A stretch of 64,000 bases of DNA from Betaproteobacteria bacterium UBA5216 (GTDB taxonomy: Bacteria; Pseudomonadota; Gammaproteobacteria; Burkholderiales; SG8-41), in the NCBI GenBank assembly GCA_002412495.1, contig DHVE01000125.1, forward strand, positions 79,192 through 143,191, written 5' to 3'. Positions 1 through 7,810 of this stretch are shown here, in pieces. The position numbers and the translations under genes were made by a program. Within the stretch, counting starts at the first letter, position 1. Every line of letters begins with the position of its first letter. Below the pieces are notes generated by a model, which was not told where the DNA came from, ran no database searches, and was given only the letters and a program-made list of their open reading frames with translations.

Positions 1-12
1 TTGTAGATCCAT
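1..12 (-). CDS. 5' end of a leftward gene, product unknown
   Basis: Only the first four codons are inside the window (Met-Asp-Leu-Gln, read on the minus strand from base 12). They are preceded at normal spacing by an AAAGGAG ribosome-binding site at about 20-26, so this is probably the next gene of the operon that starts with hpnC. The product cannot be told from four residues. hpnE would be an obvious candidate by pathway logic, but nothing in the sequence shows it. Confidence 0.5.
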
Positions 13-28
13 TTAAATCGCTCCTTTC

Positions 29-1042
29 TTATTCGTCGTCCGCGGATTCATCGTCGTCGTCATCCGCGCGCAGGGATTTGCGTGTTTTATCAGCGGCATC
101 GCGCAGCGCGGCAGTGCCACGGAAATAGTCTTCCGCCGTGCCGGCTGGGCGCAGACGCAGCGAGGGCGGATAGATGCGCACGCTGGTGGCAATATGGTTT
201 ACGTCACGCATTTGATAACGCGCCTGTACCCACTGCCCCGTGCCGCCCGACAGCGCGGGCACAATAAGCGCTATCAAAGCGGCGCGGCGCGTGCTCAGGT
301 TTGACGCGTGCATCAGGTGCAGATACAGCGCGCAGCCAAAAGCCACGGCCCCTACCCACGCGGCGCGCGTGCCCCAGTGAGGCAACGAAAATACGAACCA
401 GCCGAGTTCCAGTAACCCGTCGATGGCGACGAACACCGCGGCAATGCCCAGAAAAATCGCGGCATGACGCAGCCAGCGCCATTCGCCCTGCATGACGCGC
501 GAGAGCAGTGCCCAGAATGCCACCCACGCGCCGGCTGCCAGCACGCCCGATATCAGCGTGGTGACAATGACCGTGGCCAGATCCCGGGGTGCGCCCAGCC
601 AACTGGTGTAGGCGAGTTGCATGCCGCCAATCAGGGCGCCCGCACCGGCAATCCAGGCTGGATCGTGCAGGATCGACGCCGGGCGCATTTGATCGGGTTT
701 TTCGGGCGCGAGGTTCTCGTGCGCGGTGCGGATGCGCAGATGCGTACGGCCGATTTGCAGCGTGCTGTCGGGAATGGCGAGTGCGCTTGCGGACTTATGC
801 GTTTTGCCGGCAAACACGATGCCGTTCACCGAGCCCAGATCGCTGGCCAGAAGTTTGCCGTCTGGCAGGACTTCCACGCGGGCGTGCAGGGGGGCGGCGT
901 AGGCATCGTCCAGCGTGAAGTCCGCTTCGACGCTGCGTCCGATGGTAAAGGCGCGTTGCTCCGAGCCAAGCACGATGCGTTCACGCGTCTGCACGCGGCC
1001 GTGGCCGCCGAGAATTTCAACCAGTACGGTTTCGGCGCTCAT
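29..1042 (-). CDS. FHA-domain integral membrane protein
   Basis: A 337-residue protein. Residues about 25-100 form a forkhead-associated domain, a phosphothreonine-binding fold, with the G-R start of the domain, a PLHARV segment and the D-L-G-S-V-N-G motif. About five hydrophobic segments follow from residue 120 to 300, then an acidic tail of Asp/Glu residues. The start at 1042 is chosen because it overlaps the stop of the upstream protease gene by four bases (ATGA); the frame is open further upstream but that part reads like non-coding shadow. The context suggests a membrane-bound sensor or scaffold linked to the secreted protease. Its partner and any kinase are unknown. Confidence 0.8.
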   Translation of the reverse strand: MSAETVLVEILGGHGRVQTRERIVLGSEQRAFTIGRSVEADFTLDDAYAAPLHARVEVLPDGKLLASDLGSVNGIVFAGKTHKSASALAIPDSTLQIGRTHLRIRTAHENLAPEKPDQMRPASILHDPAWIAGAGALIGGMQLAYTSWLGAPRDLATVIVTTLISGVLAAGAWVAFWALLSRVMQGEWRWLRHAAIFLGIAAVFVAIDGLLELGWFVFSLPHWGTRAAWVGAVAFGCALYLHLMHASNLSTRRAALIALIVPALSGGTGQWVQARYQMRDVNHIATSVRIYPPSLRLRPAGTAEDYFRGTAALRDAADKTRKSLRADDDDDESADDE

Positions 1043-2364
1043 GGTGTGAACTCCATGGCTTCGGCGTAACGTTTTATGAATGCCATGCCGGCATCGAACT
1101 CGAGGCCGTACATGTCTAGATGGCTGGCAAAGCCGCGCTTGGATCCATTGAGGCTGCTCACGCGCACGGTGAAATCGTAGAGGCCTTCGAGCTTGCGGTA
1201 GCCGCGCACGCACACCATCACGCTCGCGTCAAAGCCCTTCAAGCGCACATTGCGGTTTTCACAGGAGAACGGGCCGACATGACGGCGCGAGCCGTAAGCG
1301 CCGGTGGCCGACGCCAGTTCCGACAATCGATTGGCGAAACGCCACGCATCGAGCTTGTCGGTGGTGAGCACGAAATGCGAATATTTCAGGTCGCCGCTGT
1401 ACAAACCTTGTTGCACATACAGGCCGGCTTTGGCGGCGCAACTGATACGCACCATCTGCACGGGCTGCTGCGGTGACGGGTCGCCCGCGGCGTTACAGTC
1501 GATAAACGGCGCGATTTTTGCGGGCAAACGGTAACCGGCGGTGGGCTGCGTCAATATTTCGCCCTTGAGGCCGCCGAGCAATTCGGTGGCATGGGCACGC
1601 AGTTGTGCGGTGACATCGTTTCTGATGTTACCGCGCGATTTCGCTTGGCTGGCGCGCACAAGCAGGGTTTGCGCGTGTTCGGCAGGCACCAGAAAACTTA
1701 CCAGTTGTTCGAAGCGATAGCCGGAGACATTGACGCCGATGACATCGCCCGCCGCGTTTAAAGCCGGCCCACCGGACATGCCGCCGTTGATCGCGCCGGA
1801 ATAGTGAATGCGCGGATCGAACGAATCTTCCACGCGGCCGTTGGATACGCCTTCGGTAATGGTGAGGCCGACATCCAGAGGAAATCCGATCGAATAGGCG
1901 CGTTCGCCTTTTACCGGCGTGACCGGTACTAGCTTGAGCGGCGCGGGGGCGTAATCCATGGCGCGTACCACGGCCAGATCGTGGCGCGCGTCCACGGCGA
2001 GAACGGCGACGAGGCCGGTCTTGCCATCGGTGGTGCGGTACTCGAGGCGGTATTTGTCGGGGAACTGCACTTGCTGCGCCACGACGTGGTAATTGGTCAT
2101 GAAAACGCCGCCTTCGGCAACGGCAAATCCGGTGCCGTGGAAAGCCTGTGCGGTATTGCCGCCAAAAAATCCTTTGATCTGAATCACGGCGGGGCGCACG
2201 CGGGTGAGTACGTCGCGCGCGTTTTCAGAGGTGGCGGGCGCCACCGGCTGATTTTGTTGGGCGGGTGGCGACGCGCTTGGCGCTTGCGGCAGCGCCCGCG
2301 TCGGAAGCAGAAGCAAAGCCGCCACGACGAGCGCCGGGAAAAAATGTTTTTGAATTGCAGTCAC
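1039..2364 (-). CDS. Secreted trypsin-like serine protease (S1C/DegP-like, no PDZ)
   Basis: A 441-residue protein with an N-terminal signal peptide (residues 1-25, hydrophobic core VVAALLLL) and a Pro/Gln-rich linker. The peptidase domain shows the triad His93 (NYHVV), Asp129 (DARHDLAVV) and Ser197 (GGMSGGP). The roughly 240 residues after it show no recognisable PDZ domain, and several Cys residues there may form disulfides. It should act in the periplasm. It lies one base after the hpnD stop and overlaps the FHA gene by four bases, so all four genes are probably co-transcribed. Its substrate is unknown. Confidence 0.85.
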   Translation of the reverse strand: MTAIQKHFFPALVVAALLLLPTRALPQAPSASPPAQQNQPVAPATSENARDVLTRVRPAVIQIKGFFGGNTAQAFHGTGFAVAEGGVFMTNYHVVAQQVQFPDKYRLEYRTTDGKTGLVAVLAVDARHDLAVVRAMDYAPAPLKLVPVTPVKGERAYSIGFPLDVGLTITEGVSNGRVEDSFDPRIHYSGAINGGMSGGPALNAAGDVIGVNVSGYRFEQLVSFLVPAEHAQTLLVRASQAKSRGNIRNDVTAQLRAHATELLGGLKGEILTQPTAGYRLPAKIAPFIDCNAAGDPSPQQPVQMVRISCAAKAGLYVQQGLYSGDLKYSHFVLTTDKLDAWRFANRLSELASATGAYGSRRHVGPFSCENRNVRLKGFDASVMVCVRGYRKLEGLYDFTVRVSSLNGSKRGFASHLDMYGLEFDAGMAFIKRYAEAMEFTP

Positions 2365-2365
2365 A

Positions 2366-3199
2366 TCAGCCTTTCAACCAGGTTTTAGTCGCGATCCATA
2401 GCTTGCGGATGGGCGTGAGCGACGTGCGTTGTTTTAACACATGGCTGCCATCGTCGCGGATTTCTTCGAGCAAGGTGCGGTAAATGCCGGCCATGATGAT
2501 GCCGGGAATTTGCGGTTTGCGGTCGTGCGCGGGCAGTTTGGCGAACGCGCTGTCATAAAGAGAAAGCGCCCGTTCAATCTGAAAGGTCATGAGCTTCTGG
2601 AAGTTTTCGGTTTCGCGAGCGGCGGGAATATCGCTTTCGACCACGTCGAATTTTTCAAGTTCATCCAGCGGCAGATAAATACGATTGCGGCGCGCGTCTT
2701 CGCCCACATCGCGGATGATATTGGTGAGCTGAAAGGCAAGACCGAGTTCCGGGGCGTAATCCAGCGTTCGTTTGTCGGTGTAACCAAAGATGCTGGCCGA
2801 CATCAGGCCAACCACCCCTGCGACGCGGTGGCAATAGAGTTTCAGGGTGTCGAAATCGGGATAGCGGTTGAAATCGAGATCCATCGCCATGCCGTCGATG
2901 AGCTCAAGCATGTGCTGTTGTTCGATGCCGTAAGCGGCGATGGCGGGCGCGAGCGCCTGGGTGACGGGGTGTTGCGGATTGCCGGTGTAGAGTTTGCCAA
3001 CTTCCTCGCGCCACCAGGCGAGCTTGGTGCGTGCGACGCCGGCATCCGTACATTCGTCCACCACATCATCGACTTCACGGCAGTAGGCATACAGCGCGGT
3101 GATGGCGCGGCGGCGCTCCGGCGGCAGGAACAGAAAGCTGTAGTAGAAGCTGGAGCCGCTTTGCACGGCTTTCTGTTGGCAATATTCGGCGGGCGTCAC
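2366..3199 (-). CDS. hpnD: Presqualene diphosphate synthase HpnD
   Basis: A 277-residue trans-isoprenyl diphosphate synthase of the squalene/phytoene synthase family. The two Asp-rich Mg-diphosphate sites are visible: CREVDDVVDE near residue 40 and NIIRDVGEDARRNRIYLP near residue 160. The opening YCQQKAVQSGSSFYYSF is typical of HpnD, which condenses two farnesyl diphosphates to presqualene diphosphate in hopanoid biosynthesis. It lies directly downstream of hpnC in the same direction. No hpnE, the FAD enzyme completing the HpnCDE route, is visible downstream within the window. Confidence 0.93.
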   Translation of the reverse strand: MTPAEYCQQKAVQSGSSFYYSFLFLPPERRRAITALYAYCREVDDVVDECTDAGVARTKLAWWREEVGKLYTGNPQHPVTQALAPAIAAYGIEQQHMLELIDGMAMDLDFNRYPDFDTLKLYCHRVAGVVGLMSASIFGYTDKRTLDYAPELGLAFQLTNIIRDVGEDARRNRIYLPLDELEKFDVVESDIPAARETENFQKLMTFQIERALSLYDSAFAKLPAHDRKPQIPGIIMAGIYRTLLEEIRDDGSHVLKQRTSLTPIRKLWIATKTWLKG

Positions 3200-3250
3200 G
3201 CGGCGTACCCCCTGAAGTCGGTGAGGGGCCGCATCATGCGGGAATGCAAC

Positions 3251-4060
3251 TCATGCAAACACCGCGCGTGCCAGCATCAACGACCAGTCGTGAGCCTTTA
3301 GCACCGGGCGGCGCTTGAATACGTCGTAATCGACGTGTTCGATTTTGGTCAGAATGCGGTCGCCTCCCGCGATGATCATGCGCATCTCCAAGCCCAGCCG
3401 GCCGTGTAGCACACGCCCGAGCGGTGCGCCTGAATGCAGAAATTGTCGCGCGCGATTGACCTGAAAGCTCAAGAATTCGCGCCACGCGCCGTTGGTATTC
3501 GAGCGGGCAATGTGAGATTCGGTGATGCCGTATAGGGTCATTTCGTCTTGCGGAAAATAAATCCGGTTTTTTTGATAGTCGATGGAGACATCCTGCCAGA
3601 AATTGATCAATTGCAGGCTGGAGCAAATGGCGTCGGCCCACGTATTATTTTGCGGGGTGGCGGCGCCGTACATTACCAGCAGCAGCCGGCCGATGGGGTT
3701 GGCGGATCGCCGGCAGTAGTCCAGCACTTCGGCATAGTCCGAATAACGTTCTTTAACCACGTCCTGGGAGAAGGCCGACAGTAAATCTCGAAAAAGTTGC
3801 ACCGGCAGTGCGTGCTGGCGAATGATGTCCGCCAGATCGGCAAACCATGCGATGCCCGGTGGCTGGCCGGCTTCGATACGGTCGAGTTCGCGATTAAAAC
3901 TCTCAAGTAGCCTAAGACGTTCGGCGGGGGCAAGGTCGCCTTCATCGGCAAAATCGTCGGCTTCGCGTGCAAAGCGGTAAATCAGCGCGACGGGACGCCG
4001 GAAGCGGGGTGGCATCAGAATGGAAGCGACCGGGAAGTTCTCGTAATGATCGACTGCCAT
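3251..4060 (-). CDS. hpnC: Squalene synthase-like HpnC (hydroxysqualene synthase)
   Basis: A 269-residue member of the squalene/phytoene synthase family. It has a first Asp motif READDFADE near residue 33 and a second NFWQDVSIDYQKNRIYFP near residue 150, the HpnC form. In the HpnCDE pathway it converts presqualene diphosphate to hydroxysqualene for hopanoids. It is first in the leftward operon hpnC-hpnD-protease-FHA. No strong Shine-Dalgarno sequence precedes the ATG at 4060. The preceding 180 bases are AT-rich and probably carry the operon promoter. Confidence 0.93.
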   Translation of the reverse strand: MAVDHYENFPVASILMPPRFRRPVALIYRFAREADDFADEGDLAPAERLRLLESFNRELDRIEAGQPPGIAWFADLADIIRQHALPVQLFRDLLSAFSQDVVKERYSDYAEVLDYCRRSANPIGRLLLVMYGAATPQNNTWADAICSSLQLINFWQDVSIDYQKNRIYFPQDEMTLYGITESHIARSNTNGAWREFLSFQVNRARQFLHSGAPLGRVLHGRLGLEMRMIIAGGDRILTKIEHVDYDVFKRRPVLKAHDWSLMLARAVFA

Positions 4061-4238
4061 TATGTTGCGAAAACATCTATTTTAAACAATAGCTTGCGTA
4101 GTATATTTCAAGAAAATTGCAAGCTTTGCAGGGTGTCGTTAAAGTGGCGAGTATATTACAATAGCGAAGTCGTAATGGAGACGTCCGCCGGGATTACGGC
4201 GCATGGGCTTTTTGTTGCATTGCGAATAGGGCAAAACA

Positions 4239-4324
<86 letters not shown>

Positions 4325-4379
4325 AGGGCCACAACTGAAAATGAGACGACGATAAGTCGATAGTAAGGGACAGCAGTTC

Positions 4380-5690
4380 ATGCAAGCGAATCTTGAAACA
4401 TTGAGTGGTCTGGAGCGGCGTTTGAGCGTGGCGGTGCCGCTGGCGGAAATCGAAATCGAGGTGCAGTCGCGGCTGAAACATATCGGACGCACGGCCAAGA
4501 TGCCGGGGTTTCGACCGGGCAAAGTGCCTTTCAAAGTGGTGCAACAGCAATACGGCGCGCAAGTGCGGCAAGAGGTGCTGGGCGCTACCATCGAAAAAAG
4601 TTTTGGCGATGCCGTGCGCGAACAGAATTTACGCGTGGCGGGCTATCCCAAGTTTGATCCGGCCACTCCCGCGGACGGCGCGGCCGAGTTCCAGTACAGC
4701 GCGACATTCGAGGTGTATCCCGAAATTGCGGTGGGTGATATTTCCGGAAAGTCGATAGAGTGCGTGGCGCTGGAAGTTGGCGACGCGGAAGTCGACAAAA
4801 CCCTGGAGATCATGCGCAAGCAGCGAGTGACGTTCGACGCCGCGGATAAGGCGGCGGAAAACGGCGATCAACTGCAAATCAGCTATGTGGGGACGATAGA
4901 CGGTACCCCGTTTGACGGCGGCAAGGCTGACAATCAGTATGTGGTGCTGGGTGAAGGTCGCCTGCTGCCCGATTTCGAGAAAAACCTCGCTGGCACGAAG
5001 GCAGGCGAGAAAAAGTCGTTCGAGCTGAAGTTTCCCGATGACTATCACGGCAAGGACGTCGCTGGCAAAACCGCGCGCTTTGACGTGACCGTCAGTGCGG
5101 TGGCGGTGCCGAAACTGCCGCCGGTCGATGCGGAATTCGCAAAAACCCTGGGCGTGGAAGATGGCGACGTCGCCAAGATGCGCGCCGAGGTCAAAGCGAA
5201 TCTGGAGCGCGAGGTTAAATTGCGTCTGAAAGCGAAGATCAAGGATCAGGTGATGCAAACGCTGCTGGATGCGACGCCGATCACGACACCCAAAGCGTTG
5301 ATCGACATGGAAGTCGAGGCACTGCAAAAGATGGCGCGCGAAAACATGGCGGCGCGCGGCATGCCGGTCAAGGACGACATGCCGATGCCGGCCGAGATAT
5401 TCCAGGCGCAAGCGGAACGCCGTGTGTCGCTGGGGCTTATTCTCGGTGAAGTCGTGCGCACTAATAGTCTGCACGCGACGCCGGAGCAGGTAAAGGCGGC
5501 GGTGGAATTGCAGGCGCAGAGTTACGAGCAGCCGCAGGAAGTGGTGAAATGGTTCTACAGTCAGCCCGACCGTCTGCGCGACATCGAATCGGTGGTGCTG
5601 GAAGAAAACGTGGTTGAGTGGGCCTTGCGCGTGGCCAAGGCCGAAGACAAGGCCATTACGTTTGATGAATTGATGGGATACAACAAATGA
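4380..5690 (+). CDS. tig: Trigger factor, ribosome-associated chaperone and prolyl isomerase
   Basis: A 436-residue protein of full family length. The N-terminal ribosome-binding domain carries a GFRPGKVP loop near residue 43, close to the family signature. An FKBP-type PPIase domain spans about 155-240 (LQISYVGTIDGTPFDGG, LLPDFEKNLAGTKAGE), and a helical C-terminal chaperone domain follows. The start at 4380 follows AAGGGA at good spacing. It is the first gene of the tig-clpP-clpX-lon quality-control block found in many proteobacteria, and its stop overlaps the clpP start by four bases, suggesting translational coupling. Confidence 0.97.
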   Translation: MQANLETLSGLERRLSVAVPLAEIEIEVQSRLKHIGRTAKMPGFRPGKVPFKVVQQQYGAQVRQEVLGATIEKSFGDAVREQNLRVAGYPKFDPATPADGAAEFQYSATFEVYPEIAVGDISGKSIECVALEVGDAEVDKTLEIMRKQRVTFDAADKAAENGDQLQISYVGTIDGTPFDGGKADNQYVVLGEGRLLPDFEKNLAGTKAGEKKSFELKFPDDYHGKDVAGKTARFDVTVSAVAVPKLPPVDAEFAKTLGVEDGDVAKMRAEVKANLEREVKLRLKAKIKDQVMQTLLDATPITTPKALIDMEVEALQKMARENMAARGMPVKDDMPMPAEIFQAQAERRVSLGLILGEVVRTNSLHATPEQVKAAVELQAQSYEQPQEVVKWFYSQPDRLRDIESVVLEENVVEWALRVAKAEDKAITFDELMGYNK

Positions 5691-6346
5691 TGCAGCCCGG
5701 TGATCAGTATCGCGAGCGCGCGGAGCGGATGGCGCCGCAAGCCCTAGGCCTTGTGCCCATGGTGGTCGAGCAAAGCGGGCGCGGCGAACGTGCGTACGAC
5801 ATTTACTCGCGCCTGCTGAAAGAGCGCGTGGTTTTTCTGGTTGGCGAGGTCAATGAAGTCACCGCCAATCTGATCGTGGCGCAATTGCTGTTTCTGGAAT
5901 CGGATAATCCCGACAAGGACATTTCGTTCTATATCAATTCTCCGGGCGGATCGGTATCGGCGGGGCTGGCGATTTACGACACCATGCAATTCATCAAGCC
6001 GGATGTCAGCACGCTGTGCATCGGGCAGGCGGCCAGCATGGGCGCGATGCTGCTGACGGCGGGGGCCAAGGGCAAGCGGTTTTGCCTGCCGAATTCCCGC
6101 GTGATGATACATCAGCCGTTGGGCGGATTCCGCGGGCAGGCGTCGGACATCGAGATACATGCCAAGGAAATTCTGTATTTGAAGCAGCGTTTGAATGAAC
6201 TGATGGCGAAACACACCGGACAGGACGTGGACACCATCAGCAAGGATACCGACCGCGACAATTTTCTGAGCGCGGAGCAGTCGGTGAAATACGGTTTGGT
6301 GGACAAGGTGCTGGTGTCGCGCGCGGACGTGCAGGCAGCGGTGTAG
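5687..6346 (+). CDS. clpP: ATP-dependent Clp protease proteolytic subunit
   Basis: A 219-residue serine protease subunit that forms the double-heptamer chamber working with ClpX or ClpA. The catalytic Ser lies in GQAASMGAM and the His in MIHQP; the INSPGGSV strand near residue 84 also fits. The start at 5687 overlaps the tig stop. A second ATG follows immediately at 5690, so either could be used. clpX follows 61 bases later in the same direction. Confidence 0.97.
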   Translation: MMQPGDQYRERAERMAPQALGLVPMVVEQSGRGERAYDIYSRLLKERVVFLVGEVNEVTANLIVAQLLFLESDNPDKDISFYINSPGGSVSAGLAIYDTMQFIKPDVSTLCIGQAASMGAMLLTAGAKGKRFCLPNSRVMIHQPLGGFRGQASDIEIHAKEILYLKQRLNELMAKHTGQDVDTISKDTDRDNFLSAEQSVKYGLVDKVLVSRADVQAAV

Positions 6347-6407
6347 CCGGCATTCCGCGGCGGTATCAGGATTAGTCTGTAATAGAACAAGAGGGGAAAC
6401 CACGGCG

Positions 6408-7679
6408 ATGTCAGAAAAAGCGAGCGGCGAGAAACTTCTGTATTGCTCCTTCTGCGGCAAGAGTCAGCATGAAGTGCGCAAATTGATCGCGGGCCCGTCG
6501 GTATTCATATGCGATGAATGCATAGAACTATGCAACGACATCATCCGTGAAGAAATTCAGGGCGATAAGGGTGGCAAGGGCGCGAAGTCCGATCTGCCGG
6601 TGCCGCACGAGATCCGCGCGATTCTGGACCAGTACGTGATCGGCCAGGACGTGGCGAAAAAGATTCTCTCGGTGGCAGTGTACAACCACTATAAGCGCCT
6701 GAAAGAAGCCGCCAAGAAGGACGATATCGAACTTTCCAAGTCGAATATTCTGCTGGTCGGGCCCACCGGTTCAGGCAAGACGCTGCTGGCGCAAACGCTG
6801 GCGCGGCTCTTGAACGTGCCGTTTGTGATGGCAGACGCCACCACGCTGACCGAAGCCGGCTACGTCGGCGAGGACGTCGAAAATATCATTCAGAAGCTGC
6901 TGCAAAAATGCGACTATGACGTCGAAAAAGCGCAGCGCGGGATTGTGTATATCGATGAAATCGACAAGATTTCTCGCAAGTCGGACAATCCGTCGATCAC
7001 GCGCGACGTATCGGGCGAGGGCGTGCAGCAGGCGCTGCTGAAACTGATCGAAGGCACCACGGCGTCGGTGCCTCCGCAGGGCGGGCGCAAACACCCGAAT
7101 CAGGAATTCGTGCAGGTCGACACTACGAACATTCTGTTCATTGTGGGTGGCGCGTTTGATGGACTGGAGAAGGTCATCCGCGCGCGTTCCGAAAAAGGCG
7201 GCATTGGTTTCGGCGCTGAAGTGCGCAGCAAGGATGATCGCAAGAGCATCACCCGCGTGTTGCGCGATGTGCAGCCCGAAGACTTGATCAAGTTTGGTTT
7301 GATTCCTGAATTCGTCGGCCGTTTGCCGGTGGTCGCTACGCTGGGCGAACTGGACGAAGAAGCGCTGATCCAGATTTTGACGCAGCCGAAAAACGCGCTG
7401 ATCAAGCAGTATCAAAAAATGTTCAGCATGGAAGGCGCGGAACTCGAAATCCGCGAATCCGCGCTAAAGGCCATCGCCAAACGCGCGCTGGAACGCAAGA
7501 CCGGTGCGCGTGGTCTCAGATCCATACTCGAAAACACGCTGTTGAACACGATGTTCGACTTGCCGTCGCTGGAAAACGTGACCAAAGTGGTGGTCGATGA
7601 AGGCACCATCCTGAGCGATGCGACGCCACTGCTGATTTATTCGGATCCACCGAAAGTGGCCTCCGGTTCGTCTGTATAG
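6408..7679 (+). CDS. clpX: ATP-dependent Clp protease ATP-binding subunit ClpX
   Basis: A 423-residue AAA+ unfoldase. The N-terminal zinc-binding domain shows the four Cys of CSFCGKSQHE and FICDECIELC. Walker A is GPTGSGKT near residue 122 and Walker B is IVYIDEIDK. The length and every family block are normal. A GAGGGG ribosome-binding site precedes the ATG. It recognises tagged substrates and feeds them to ClpP. Confidence 0.97.
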   Translation: MSEKASGEKLLYCSFCGKSQHEVRKLIAGPSVFICDECIELCNDIIREEIQGDKGGKGAKSDLPVPHEIRAILDQYVIGQDVAKKILSVAVYNHYKRLKEAAKKDDIELSKSNILLVGPTGSGKTLLAQTLARLLNVPFVMADATTLTEAGYVGEDVENIIQKLLQKCDYDVEKAQRGIVYIDEIDKISRKSDNPSITRDVSGEGVQQALLKLIEGTTASVPPQGGRKHPNQEFVQVDTTNILFIVGGAFDGLEKVIRARSEKGGIGFGAEVRSKDDRKSITRVLRDVQPEDLIKFGLIPEFVGRLPVVATLGELDEEALIQILTQPKNALIKQYQKMFSMEGAELEIRESALKAIAKRALERKTGARGLRSILENTLLNTMFDLPSLENVTKVVVDEGTILSDATPLLIYSDPPKVASGSSV

Positions 7680-7712
7680 GTAAGTATTTGTATTTAAACT
7701 AGTTTTTGTGGG

Positions 7713-7740
7713 GTTGAATGCCGGAGCCGACGCCCCATAT
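7713..7740 (+). promoter_or_regulatory. Heat-shock (sigma-32 type) promoter of lon
   Basis: A GTTGAA -35 element at 7713-7718 is separated by 14 bases from CCCCATAT at 7733-7740. This closely matches the RpoH consensus CTTGAA-N13/14-CCCCATNT. It lies about 70 bases upstream of the lon start, in the 131-base clpX-lon gap, so lon can be induced separately from clpX. Confidence 0.75.
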
Positions 7741-7810
7741 TGAATATATGCCAGTAGTTGATGTTGTTTGTTACTTATTACGGGCGTCGTTATTAAAAAG
7801 GTGATTACCC

